A stretch of 64,000 nt of DNA from Anastatus disparis (taxonomy: Eukaryota; Arthropoda; Insecta; Hymenoptera; Eupelmidae): contig JAFFSR010000278.1 in the NCBI GenBank assembly GCA_017163975.1, positions 992,001 to 1,056,000 on the forward strand, written 5' to 3'. Made by a program: the position numbers and the translations under genes. The notes beneath the pieces are model-generated. The model was not told the origin of the DNA and searched no databases. It saw only the letters and a list, made by a program, of their open reading frames with translations. Below are positions 44,742 through 56,200 of this stretch, in pieces. The number at the start of each line of letters is the position of its first letter. Position 1 is the first letter of the stretch.

Positions 44742-46879
44742 ATGGCTAGTCGATATTTAGACATGGAACCCCTCTTACTTCCTGATGAACTTTGTTGGAA
44801 TGACCCCCTTCGGGTAGGGAACGAATTAGCTATAATGGTTGATAAAAATGCCCCTAGCTTAAGCACTTGCCTATAGTAATAGGGGTCTTAGTCAAAACGG
44901 AACTATAGATGATTATAAGAACCGTATTCTCCGATATGAAATGAGACGTCATCTAGGAAATAGGGTAGCCGAGTGGCTGCCAGAAGATGAAGATACGGTA
45001 GAAGACTCGCAACTAGGATGCAATACACTACCAGCGAGTAATGAGGGCGTCAGTGGCGTAACCGGCTAAAGCGCACGCCTTATACGGTCTCTACACTTTC
45101 GCTCCAAGCGGTCGGGGGTTCGATTCCCGGTGAAAACACCTGAAATTTTTTTGCAGGCTTTTTTCATCGGAAAAAGAATCTCTAAGTGCGATGGGTTAAT
45201 GTTCCTGGCGTGGGTTTTTTCCTGGGGGAGTTTTCCCTACGTCACAGGTCTAAAAAACCTGGGTAAATGCGGGAACCGACTGTAGAAATCTGCTTACCGA
45301 CTGCTCTTGGAACGCGGCAGTCCATGATTTCTCAGGGATTGGGTAATTAAGCTTAGCTAAAAACGAGGATCTGAAACTAGTTTAAGATAAAAAAGAGGTT
45401 AGGTAGGAACATCCTCACACAGAGCTGGTGCGGGATGCCGGTATATAGCCGATAGGCTGGGAATACCAGGGGCCACTAGGGCAGCATATATATAAAAAAA
45501 AAAAAATACACTACCAGCGAGTAATTCCACGTTGTCGCAAGAAGACCAGCAGGATAATGGGCAGGCTTCATTGGAGGCACAAGAGAATAACAGGCTATCT
45601 CCTCGTTTACCAACAGGTCAAACCCTAGGAGTCTATCAAGATCCAATGACAATGCTTCCGCAGGATCAATCATCGGTACCGGCAGGAGCCACCGCCACTT
45701 TACATTCAACTAGGCCCACGGCTCATCCCACGCCCCCAAATTCCATGCAACCTCGGGCGCAATCCACGCAATACTCGACCACCGAATCAATTAGCCAATC
45801 AGGTGAATTATTTGAGTAATATGGAAATTACCCAACCAGTTGGGCACGGAGTTATTCCAACGACTACCACGGCCCCCATGTTATTTAATACGGCGGTAAC
45901 CAGTAGCAACACCAGCTGTCCTTCGGCCACCCATGTAACTACTACTACCACAACCACCAGCCGTCAAGCTCCTTGCAGCTTTCTTCCCCATCCGACTCCC
46001 ACCTCAGGTGCGTGCACCTGTAGTCATAACCCTGTTCCTCCCACGCTCTACAGTTATAATCCTTACAATTATTCACCACCTGTTCCCAGAACATTACCCC
46101 CACCCTTTTACCCAGCGGAATCCGCAATACCCCAGTCTCAACCACCTATCTTCGGGCAACCTGCGATCCCAGGATACACAGATCCATATCGATCGACTAA
46201 AGATGCCTCAATATTTCACAAAGAGAAGCAGACAAACCAAATCTTCGACAACTGGCACGTCTCCTTTAAAGGAGATAGGAAAAAGGACCCGGAGTCCTTT
46301 AGGTTTAGGAGGGAAAATAAAAACTGGCGTACGTTCGAAGATTTGATAGATGCTTTTCGTCTGCAGTTCTGTTTGGAAGATGTTCAGGAACATCTGAAAG
46401 TGGAGATAGAAAGGCGAACACAAGGTTCCCACGAAGATGTTAGCACATATCTCTCTAAACTATGAGACTTACTGGACCAAGTTCGTCCGCTGATGACATT
46501 AGATGAACAATTGAATGGAGCTTACCAAAATCTGCATCCCAGCTACCGTCAACGAATCTACAGGGACCAGTTTAATAGTTTCACGGAATTGCAACGCCTT
46601 GGCAAGAGAGAAAAAACCCGCAGAGCCCAAGATAAAGCTTACCGACCTCCTCCAGCCCCTAGTGAGTCGTTATTCCTTACTACAGCGTGCACAGGTATTA
46701 AGCAGTCTCGATTAAATAAAACTGCTCTCATTTCTCCTCTTGATGACCCTGATGAGCAACAGCCTTATAACCAAACTCCTGTGTTAGCTCATGTCGCCAG
46801 TACCCATCAAGCACCTGCCACAAACCCTTCAGCTGTCACTCAACCACAGAGGAAACCGGAACGTAGTAGAATTCAGTAA
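44742..46879 (+). pseudogene. gag: gag of the Gypsy element, broken and SINE-interrupted
   Basis: Starts at ATG 44742 (MASRYLDMEPLLL). A frameshift near 44870 moves to frame 1. The SINE with its 21-bp duplication (483 bp, a multiple of three) sits in that frame. Frame 1 changes to frame 2 near 45803. The matrix-like part is Pro/Thr/Gln-rich; the capsid-like part (about 46230-46620) has DNWHVSFKGDR, FRLQFCLEDV and ERRTQGSHEDVSTYLSKL. There is a TGA at 46463-46465 and a TAA at 46877-46879. No CCHC zinc knuckle is found before the protease, which is unusual for a Gypsy Gag. Confidence 0.75.
45043..45504 (+). mobile_element. tRNA-derived SINE (462 bp) inserted in gag
   Basis: A tRNA-like head at about 45050-45135 has an A box (GTGGCGTAACCGG at 45053) and a B box (GGTTCGATTCC at 45117-45127). 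A unique body and a short A-rich tail (ATATATATAAAAAAA...) follow. It is flanked by an exact 21-bp repeat at 45022-45042 and 45505-45525 that begins AATACACTACC. This is the expected outcome of LINE-mediated insertion. Confidence 0.85.
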
Positions 46880-47065
46880 AACCTCACTTTAAAAAACCCC
46901 AACGCGCGCTTTACTAATAAATTCGGGACTAATAATAATAATAATATAACAAATAACCCACGTTCTAACAATGATAATAATCAAGAGTGCCCATTTACCC
47001 TTTTTAGCAACATAAAATATTCCCCTTTAGCAACGAGCAATGTAGCATCCCCCAAACCTGTATCA

Positions 47066-50000
47066 TTGGTACAACAAAACCTTAATATTACAGGAGAACC
47101 ACGACAATTTTTAGTTTTAAATCTCAATGGACGTAAAATAAAGGGCTTATTGGATAGTGGTTCTGTGCATTCGTATTTGGGCATGAATGTAGCATCAGAA
47201 TGGAAAGATAGAAGTACGCCTCAGTCTACCTTTGTGAGTGTTGCTGATGGTACTTCAATTAATATAGATGGGCTGTTGTAGGTCACCGTAACGATAGACG
47301 ACGGCACGCAGACTATACCCTTTAGAGTAGCAGAAAATATACTTTACGAATGCATCTTAGGTATCGATTTTATGCGTTTGATGAAAATTAGCATCGATCA
47401 TAAGCACGATACCTGGTGTACCCCTCAAAAGATTTCTCATTACTTTTATCTGTATAGCACTGATCCTTTTAGCTATGCTGCGCTAGCTACCCTTGGAGGT
47501 TTAGTACGAGCCACTGAAGCAGAGAAGAATCAAATAAATCTTGTGTTAAATAACTTAATACCACCCACGCCTGAAGTCCTAGGAGTCACTAATTTAGCCA
47601 CACACAAGATTGATGTCCAAGGACATGACCCTATTCGTCAGAAAACTAGGAGATACTCCCCACAAATGCTGAAAGTTGCCCAAGAAGAAGACGACCGAAT
47701 GTTTAAAGAAGGTATCATAGAACCTTCAACAGGTCCGTGGAGTAGCTGCCCCGTTTTAGCTCATAAACCAAATGGAAAATATAGGTTTTGCATTGATTAT
47801 AGGCAAGTGAATGATATCACTAAGAAGTTCGCCTCTCCTATCAAAAATATGGATGATATTCTTGATTAATTAAAATGTGCTAAATATATTTCCAAATTAG
47901 ATTTAAGTCAAGCTTACCACCAAATACCAATGGATCCTGATAGCAAGGAGATCACCGCGTTTGCAGCCTCCGGCAGAGGCCTATTTCAATTTAATCGTAT
48001 GCCTTATGGCCTGACCAACGCTCCCGGGTCCTTCCAAAAAGTCATGGATAATTTGATTAAACCGAGCTGGGAACCGTACGTATTCTCCTATTTAGATGAC
48101 GTCATTATAGCAACAACCACTTTTAGCGAGCACTTACAATGGTTAAGCAAAGTATTAGGGGCCCTAAAAACGGCAAATCTGCAAATCAATAGAGATAAAT
48201 CAGAGTTCTGTTGCTCAGAAGTAAGATATCTTGGATATATTGTAAATGAAAAAGGTCTAAGAACCGATGAAGAGAAAATTCGACCTATTTTAGAATATCC
48301 TGCGCCAACCAATCTTAAACAATTACATAGATTTTTAGGAATGGTTGGTTGGTATGCACGTTTTATTCCCAATTTAGCTAAAATAAAAATACCATTAACT
48401 TGGTCAACCAGGAAAACAACGCGATGGCATTGGCAGGAAGAGCAAGAATTAGCATTTCAGCAACTTAAACAAGCCCTCACTGAAGCACCCGTTCTAGCAC
48501 GTCCCAATTTTGATTAACCTTTTATTCTACAAACGGATGCCAGTAACTTTGCCATTGCAGGTATATTAATTCAAGATATCGATGGAGAAGAACACCCAAT
48601 TTACTATATAAGTAGAACCTTGAATCGTACCGAACGTAACTATACCGAGTCCGAAAAAGAGTGCTTAGCAGTTATTTGGGCAGCAGAACGACTCAGGGCA
48701 TATCATCAAGGGACCCCATTAAATGTAATCACTGACCACCATAGCCTTCTATGGCTGAAAAATCTAAAAGATGCAACGGGTAGATTAGCTAGGTGGCACA
48801 CACGACTACAACAATTTGATATTAAACTAACACATCGGCGAGGAAGCCAGCATAAAGTCCCCGATGCTCTTTCACGAGCTCAAAAAAACCTTATTGATTT
48901 AGCCTCTTTAACAGCCCTGGATATCGATGATACCTGGTACAAAAGAAGAAAAGCAATGGTGCAGCAATACCCCACTAAATACCCCAATTTCAGAATAGAA
49001 AATGAACTACTTTATTTCCATCACCCAAATGATAATGTAGACCCTATTATCCCCGACTTCGATGCCTGGAAATTAGTTCTCCCTCTTGCTGATCGTGAAA
49101 AAGCCCTTTTTGAAGCTCATAACACCCCTCAGGCAGGCCATATGGGAATGGAGAAAACCTTCGCTCGATTAGCTATTTATTATTACTGGCCAGGATATTA
49201 CCACGACACTTGTCAATATATAAGAGCGTGCAAAGAGTGTCAAGCTTATAAACAATCTCAACAGGCTCCAGCCGGTCTAATGGGAGAAAGATATATTCAA
49301 GGCCCATGGACGGTAGTGTCAGCTGATATAAATGGCCCAAAGCCACCTTCGAGAGCCGGTTATAAATATACTATAGTGTTTGAAGATCTCTTTACTCAAT
49401 ATGTAGAGTTAAAACCCCTTCGTAAAGCAGACGGTAAAAACGTGATTCAAGCATTCGAAGAACTTGTCATTAATAGATGGGGCTGCCCACAATGTCTAAT
49501 AACGGATAACGGGCTAAAATTTAAAAATCAGATTGTAGATGATCGTTTAGAAAGGTATGGCATTAAACATTCTACCACTCCCCCCTATCATGCGCAATCA
49601 AATCCAGTAGAGCGAATCAATCGTAACCTAAAACCTATGATTAATAGTTTTATAGAGCAAGACCATCGTGATTGGGACAAACACCTAGGAGAATTTAGCT
49701 TTCCGTTAAATACTATGTTACATTTGTCAACAAAATTCACTCCGGCGTTCCTAAATATGGGTCGCAATCCTATTCCTACAATCCTATTCAGTAAATCCAT
49801 TGAAAATCCTACACCAGTTCAGCAAGGTAATATAGAAGAATGAGCTGACCGAGCAAAAAGATTACCTGCGATACATGATCTCGTTAAGAAATATGCAGAC
49901 AAAGCAACGGCTCGTCAAGCTAAATATTATAATCAAAATCGACGGCATGTAACGTTTGAACCGGGAGATCTTGTAAGTCGTAGGAATCATGTATTATCTT

Positions 50001-50359
50001 CAGCTATAGACAAATTCGCTGCAAAGTTAGCACCAAAATTCATTGGCCCGGTCAAAGTCATTAAAATATTTTCGCCGGTAGTATATCTAGTTGAAGACGT
50101 CGACACCAAGCGACAGACTAAAGTTTTTGTCAATGATCTAAAAAGATATATACCGCCTAGACGACAACAGCACCATAACACATCACCTTCGATTTCAGGA
50201 AATGCAACGAAGCTGGCCAACCAACCTCCACCAAATGAGACGGGCGGTACGTGTAGGACCGGGCAGAGGGTCGTACAACGACCTAACATTCCACCCAGCC
50301 CAAGAAGAAACGCACGCAAGCGTGGGAGACCACCGAAATCCACGTTGCCAACGCACTAG
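47066..50359 (+). pseudogene. pol: pol of the Gypsy element: protease, RT, RNase H, integrase
   Basis: One reading frame carries everything. Protease: GLLDSGSVHSY (47153 on). Reverse transcriptase: CIDYRQVND, SKLDLSQAYHQI, FNRMPYGLTNAPGSFQ and FSYLDDVIIAT at about 48088. RNase H: LQTDASNFAI, YTESEKECLAVIWA and LTHRRGSQHKVPDALSRA. Integrase: H/H/C/C zinc site at 49117-49240, then SADING, ITDNGLKF and NPVERINR as the D,D-35-E triad, and a GPF/Y-like C-terminus (KFIGPVKV). Nonsense codons stay in frame at 47279 (TAG), 47867 (TAA), 48515 (TAA) and 49841 (TGA), so decay is by point change, not by frameshift. Domain order RT-RH-IN defines Ty3/Gypsy. Confidence 0.85.
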
Positions 50360-50910
50360 AGCCTGTATGCGAGGGACTCGCCACTTGTGTGATGCAGAGA
50401 TAGAAGATGCACCACCTGCCCGCGAGTGTAATGAAAATGTACCACCGACCTCTACCACCCTTATAGCTTCACTGCCATCCTCTCCAGCTCCCGTCACCAA
50501 TTCACTTTCCTCCAATACACTCCTACTACCATCACCCCCTCTACCTCAAATACCAACTCCAAATCCTACTCAATCTCCTTCTCAAGCTGTCTTATGCCTT
50601 CACGGAAAAAAGTTTTCACCTTAAAAACTAGTGCTAAATGATAGAAGGTTAAAATTGCGTGTTTCATAATGAAAAAAAACATGACAGTATCATTTTAATC
50701 AATGCTAGTTTTACTATTTTACCTTCTAAGGTCCAGCATATTGATTTTCAATGACTAGCACGGTTTTTTTTCCAGTCCCAACATCAAAATTTAAGTTCTG
50801 CGCATTAACAGAGAAATTCTTAATGCATGGTATCAGTTTTTTCACAAAATCAACTTATTGCTATCATGAATAATCTTTCAAGTCAGTTATATTTTATTTA
50901 TTTATACATG

Positions 50911-50955
<45 letters not shown>

Positions 50956-51984
50956 GTCTGTGAAAACATAATGACAGAGTTTTATGTTCAAATTTCAACA
51001 AGATTTCTTATTCAAGAAAAGTTATTTAGTTATTTTAGTACGAAATTATACGTGAAAACTGGTCGAAACGAACTTGCAATTTTTTTATTTAAGGTAATTT
51101 ATACTTACACTTCAAAAGATTTTTTAATTCAGTGAGATTCCACTCATTTAATATTTTTTGTATAAAATTATCCATTTGGCACTTATTTCCTATGCAATAA
51201 ATAGAAAAACTTTTGTGTAAAACTTCACAATCGTGCACACTGCTACAATCGAAAATTCGTATACACAAACATACACCAGCGCCGTTATTTAACGTGCTTG
51301 GCACCCGAAAAAACCGTGCCAAAGGTGGCACTGAAATTCACGCGTCAGTTATCGAAAATAAATATTTATAGCACTAAAAAATACTACACTGGTATGAATT
51401 TTATTTGTGCTGTCAATAGAGCGAAAAAAATTAATGCCATTCATTACTTTAGAATACACTAGCATTGGAATTTAAACATCTAATCGAATTTAGCATTAGT
51501 TTTACCGGTGAAAACTTTTTTCCGTGTTCAGTCAATCCTACCATCCATTGCCGCCATTAACCCATTCCAGCTTCCTTCACAAAAACCCTATCCTGTCCCA
51601 ATCAGTCAATCCGGTCACCAACACACTCCTCCAATCCAAACACCACCACCTCTTTTAGCTACACTCTCACCCTGCCCAACACCAAGTACCTTACAACAAC
51701 CTTTATCCTTAATCCCGCCCTTGATGTCTTTAAAAGTATCCCCTCCAGCTATTCTTCCAATCCCTGCCCTTCCAGCCCGTGAACCATCGCCTACTCGATC
51801 TGTTGCTGAACACGAGAAGCCAAATCAAGAAATCGGAGCCGAGAGACCAAATTGTTGGAATTGTCAGGGAGGCAACCACAATTGGACCAGGTGTAGAGCC
51901 CCCACACGCACCTTTTGTCATGGGTGTGGCAGACCAGGCGTTACAAAGCGTACATGTATCAGGTGTAGACAGAATGCGCATTAA
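50202..51984 (+). pseudogene. Third ORF: proline-rich protein with CCHC zinc knuckles, split by an insertion
   Basis: Begins at ATG 50202, overlapping the end of integrase by about 158 bp in another frame. The first half is Pro/Ser/Thr-rich to about 50600. The second half (51527-51984) continues Pro-rich and ends with CWNCQGGNHNWTRC (CX2CX4HX4C) followed by CHGCGRPGVTKRTCIRC. Deleting the 926-bp insertion plus a 2-bp duplication (928 bases) puts both halves in the same frame. It is not env-like: no signal peptide or membrane segment is seen. It looks like a nucleocapsid module placed after pol. Function is inferred only from the knuckles. Confidence 0.7.
50601..51526. mobile_element. 926-bp inverted-repeat element in the third ORF
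   Basis: Ends CACGGAAAAAAGTTTTCACC on both sides (right end inverted); similarity continues for about 40 bp (TAAAACTARTGCTAAAT). TT lies on each side (50599-50600 and 51527-51528). The interior holds a TA microsatellite and no transposase. Superfamily not assigned. Frame restoration on removal supports the limits. Confidence 0.8.
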
Positions 51985-52848
51985 TAAAATATAACCAAAA
52001 TATAAAATAATCCTGTTTAAAGAAAAATCTAGTTACTTATAAAGCCTTACCAACCCAAACCCATAACTCTTTCAGCTAGCCAAATCATTGTCTACTTCTA
52101 TAAACATTCTTTTTTTATATTTATTAAGATTGCTAAAATAACCTTCATTCATTATCAAATTCATTAAAATTGCTAGCTACTTGCAACAATTTTTTTTCAA
52201 GGCTCAAAGGCTATATTTACACAATATTTTGTTTAATAGATCACTGTTTAATACAACATAAAAAATTATCTTAGCTAAATTTAATTCAACTCAATTCTTT
52301 TAAAAATAGCTTATTTTATTATAAAATTGCTGCAATATAATAATCTTAGAACCTAGCATGCATCGACAGAGCACCAGAGCGTCATCTCTCAGTAAGTAGA
52401 ATTTGCTTTATAATCTAAATATTCAATATTGTTTTTTTGTATAAATAGTAAATAAATTAGAATTTTTCTTCTGAGTGTGAGTGTAACAACATGTAAGAAT
52501 GGGATGAGTGTTTTGACTAAATAAATATTCAAATAACTAGGTTTAAGAAATATAGCTTTTGTAAATAATAAATGGACAAGCCAGTCGCGTCATTTTACAT
52601 TAAGCAACCTCATATACAGCGCGAAACACTTACACTTAATTTAGCGAAAATAAAATCAACAGACACAGCAGAAGAAGATTTTCCTATATACACTGTACAC
52701 CGCTGCAGATAACACCGGTTATCTTAATCTAAGCCCCACTATTTTTTATATATCCAAACTTTTCTTAAATTGTTTCTAGCTTGTATTTTTTTTGCGTTTG
52801 ACCAAAGTATCCGGTTCCACCGTATACTTCCGTGTGGCGGGGAGGGAT
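51985..52848 (+). other. 3' untranslated region and polypurine tract
   Basis: Noncoding. It ends with the purine run GGCGGGGAGGGA at 52836-52847, immediately before the TG of the 3' LTR, where plus-strand priming is expected. Confidence 0.75.
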
Positions 52849-53272
52849 TGTAACATGGCAATTTGACCATGTTACTTAGACATATAGTATTAAGCATAAA
52901 GACGACAGAAAGGAGCCTACGACTGTCAGCAAGAAGGAAAGCAGACCACGCGAGTCAAACTCGTAACACCATACACGAGTTCGTTGGCACACACGCGCGA
53001 GTTTATAAGGCTTTTACAATATGCACAGATAGGGCTAGCAAGCCGCTTGACTTGAGTAGCTAAGTTGGGGTCCGTTAAGGATCGTTTGTCTCTCTCTTGC
53101 GGCGCGCGCAGCGTACCGTAAGAGCAACGAGCTTGGTCGACAGAAGGAACTCGCCATTGCTTTATTCTTTCTGTCGTCACCGTAGAGACTAGAGCATAAC
53201 TGCCAAGTATAATTATAATATACTTTACTTTTTCTTGTGTGCAATCACACCTAATCTATTGTGTGAGTGATA
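52849..53272 (+). repeat. 3' LTR, left part
   Basis: Matches 42759-43173 with scattered substitutions and the extra 9 bp near its start; cut by the foldback after GTGTGAGTGATA. Confidence 0.9.
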
Positions 53273-56200
53273 GGCTGTATTCACAGTAGCATGGAAGTTC
53301 GGCAATTCAAAATCCCACCTGTGATAAATTAATAGCGGTAAAATTTGCTCCAGTATGCTGAATCGTGGTTCATGATTATTCTTGAATCAACCATACGATA
53401 CAAAATAACAATTTGATATTTTTTTATTTGTCAAGTATTTTATATACAATAGGAGTAAATACGTATAACAAGCCATATAGAGATACCGAGTAAACATTTC
53501 ATTATCACACAGTAGCTTTTTTTGTGACCATTTCATTAATTATAAAAATACTTAATATCAACCGAAGATCGTTCTAGCAAATGTAATATGCATGCGAAAA
53601 GAGCTTGCATAAATAATTCACATTCGTGAAAAATCCCGTGGTTTTAAATCCGATTGCTACAACTAAGCGTTTAAAAGATGTATCCTCGATATACTTATAT
53701 TTTATACAAGTTCTCAGAAATAGCCCTAGCGTCAATCGCATTAGACGTGCATGTATGATACGATATAACCTATCTATTTACACGTGTTTTCTTAACTCGG
53801 TATAATATTATATACATAGTATGATACGACATAACCAAGCTATTTACACGTGCATTCATGATTCGGTATACGATTATATATAACCTGGTATACGCGAATC
53901 AATAGCTAGGTATAAGCTTACAGTAGTATCCTCGGTATGCATATACATATAAATAACCAAGCTATTAATACGCGCACACACACCTCGGCATAGTAATCTC
54001 AGTACGCATACACGCGCAAATAACCAAGCAATTTACATGCGCATGCTCACCGCGGTATGAACAGCTCGGTACACTAGCATATTAACCACGCTAAATACAC
54101 ACCGCGGTATAAACAGCTTGATATACTAGCATATCAACCACGCTAAATACACACCGCGGTATAAACAGCTCGGTATACTAGCATATTAACCGCGCTAAAT
54201 ATACACCGCCGTATAAACAGCTCGTTATACTAGTATATGAACCGCGCTAAATATACACCGCGTTATAAACAGCTCGGTATACTAGCATATTAACCATGCT
54301 AAATATATACCACGGTATAAATAGCTCGGTATACTAGCATATTAACCGCGCTGAATATACACTGCGGTATAAACAGCTCGGTACAATAGTATGCCGCGCT
54401 ATTTACCCGCGTATACATGCCTCGCTATACGAGCATACGTGTATAAAAATAGCTCGGTATACTAGCATATTAACCACGCTAAATATACACCACGGTATAA
54501 ACAGCTCGGTACAATAGTATGCCGTGCAATTTACCCGCGTATACATGCCTCGCTATACGAGCATAGACAACGAGGCATACATGTATAAATATAGCTCGGT
54601 ATACTAGCATATTAACTGCGCTAAATATACACCTCGGTATAAACAGCTCGGTACAATAATATGCCGCGCTATTTACCCGCGTATACATGCCTCGCTATAC
54701 GAGCATAGACAACGAGGTATACGTGTATAAAAACAGCTCGGTACAATAGTATGCCGCGCTATTTAGCCGCGTTTACATGCCTCGCTATACGAGCATAGAC
54801 AACGAGGTATACGTGTATAAAAATAGCTCGGTATACACGTATATACACCTAGGTTAACACATATGAACGCACGTATATTACGTGTGTCACGTTGATAATT
54901 TTATACTCGTCTCAAAGTTCGTCTGCATGTGTTCCTAGATGCATCATGTATGTTCTCATATCAATGCGTGCAATCAAACTTTAATATTTATTTAAATTAA
55001 GAAAAGGAGTTAAGATACGTTTTATTTTTTTTTCCTCTGTGATAATTTATTTAGTTCCTCTGTGATAGTTTATTGTAAGAAATTGATTAGTTTTCATTTG
55101 TTTCTTAGAGGTTATGATATTGATATACACAAGTTAAATTATTTTGTATATATACTGTAGAAAGCATTATATTTCTGATTTTTTTTTCAAATAATTGACC
55201 AAATGGTGATATTAGATGATACTACACTAAGAAAAAAATTTATTTGGATTAAGTAAGGCTTGATTGAATCAATGAAAACCCTTAGGTGCGGGTGACACAT
55301 AAAATATTTTGTTACATTAATACAAATATTTTAATTGAGTCAAATAAATATTTCATTTTTTAAAATAAATATTTGATTCTACTAAACATCACAAATATTA
55401 GTTGAATAAAATTAATTTATTGTTTTAAAAAAATTTTTTATTTATTCAAATGCATATTAGTTTTTCTAATTGCTTATTTCATTACATCAATATGCATATA
55501 GTAACTGCATCAAATAATATTTTGTATTTTCAAATAAATATTTGACTTACTAAATGTCGCGAAGATTGATTCAATAAAATTAATTCACTGTTTTAACAAA
55601 ATAAATTATCAATTAAAATATCCATTTGTTTTTCCAATTAATTATTTCATCATTTTAATGCTATATTAAAAGTAAATTAGTTCAATATTTTATATTTTCA
55701 AATAAAAGTATAATTTATTGAAAATTGCAAAAATTTTATCAATTATTTTACAAAAAAATCAGAAATATAATGCTTTATACAGTATATTTACAACATAATT
55801 TAACTTGTGTATATCAATATCATAACCTCTAAGAAACAAATGAAAACTAATCAATTTCTTACAATAAACTATCACAGAGGAACTAAATAAATTATCACAG
55901 AGGAAAAAAAAATAAAACGTATCTTAACTCCTTTTCTTAATTTAAATAAATATTAAAGTTTGATTGCACGCATTGATATGAGAACATACATGATGCATCT
56001 AGGAACACATGCAGACGAACTTTGAGACGAGTATAAAATTATCAACGTGACACACGTAATATACGTGCGTTCATATGTGTTAACCTAGGTGTATATACGT
56101 GTATACCGAGCTATTTTTATACACGTATACCTCGTTGTCTATGCTCGTATAGCGAGGCATGTAAACGCGGCTAAATAGCGCGGCATACTATTGTACCGAG

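Noticed and set aside
45050..45135. A functional tRNA gene
   Set aside because: A and B boxes are present, but it is the head of a SINE with A-rich tail and target duplication; the acceptor stem does not close.
50202..51984. env gene of an errantivirus-like element
   Set aside because: Position fits, but there is no signal peptide, furin-like site or membrane segment; zinc knuckles indicate a nucleic-acid-binding protein.
42770..53063. Matching 64-66-residue ORFs at 42770-42964 and 52863-53063
   Set aside because: They are the same stretch of the two LTRs.
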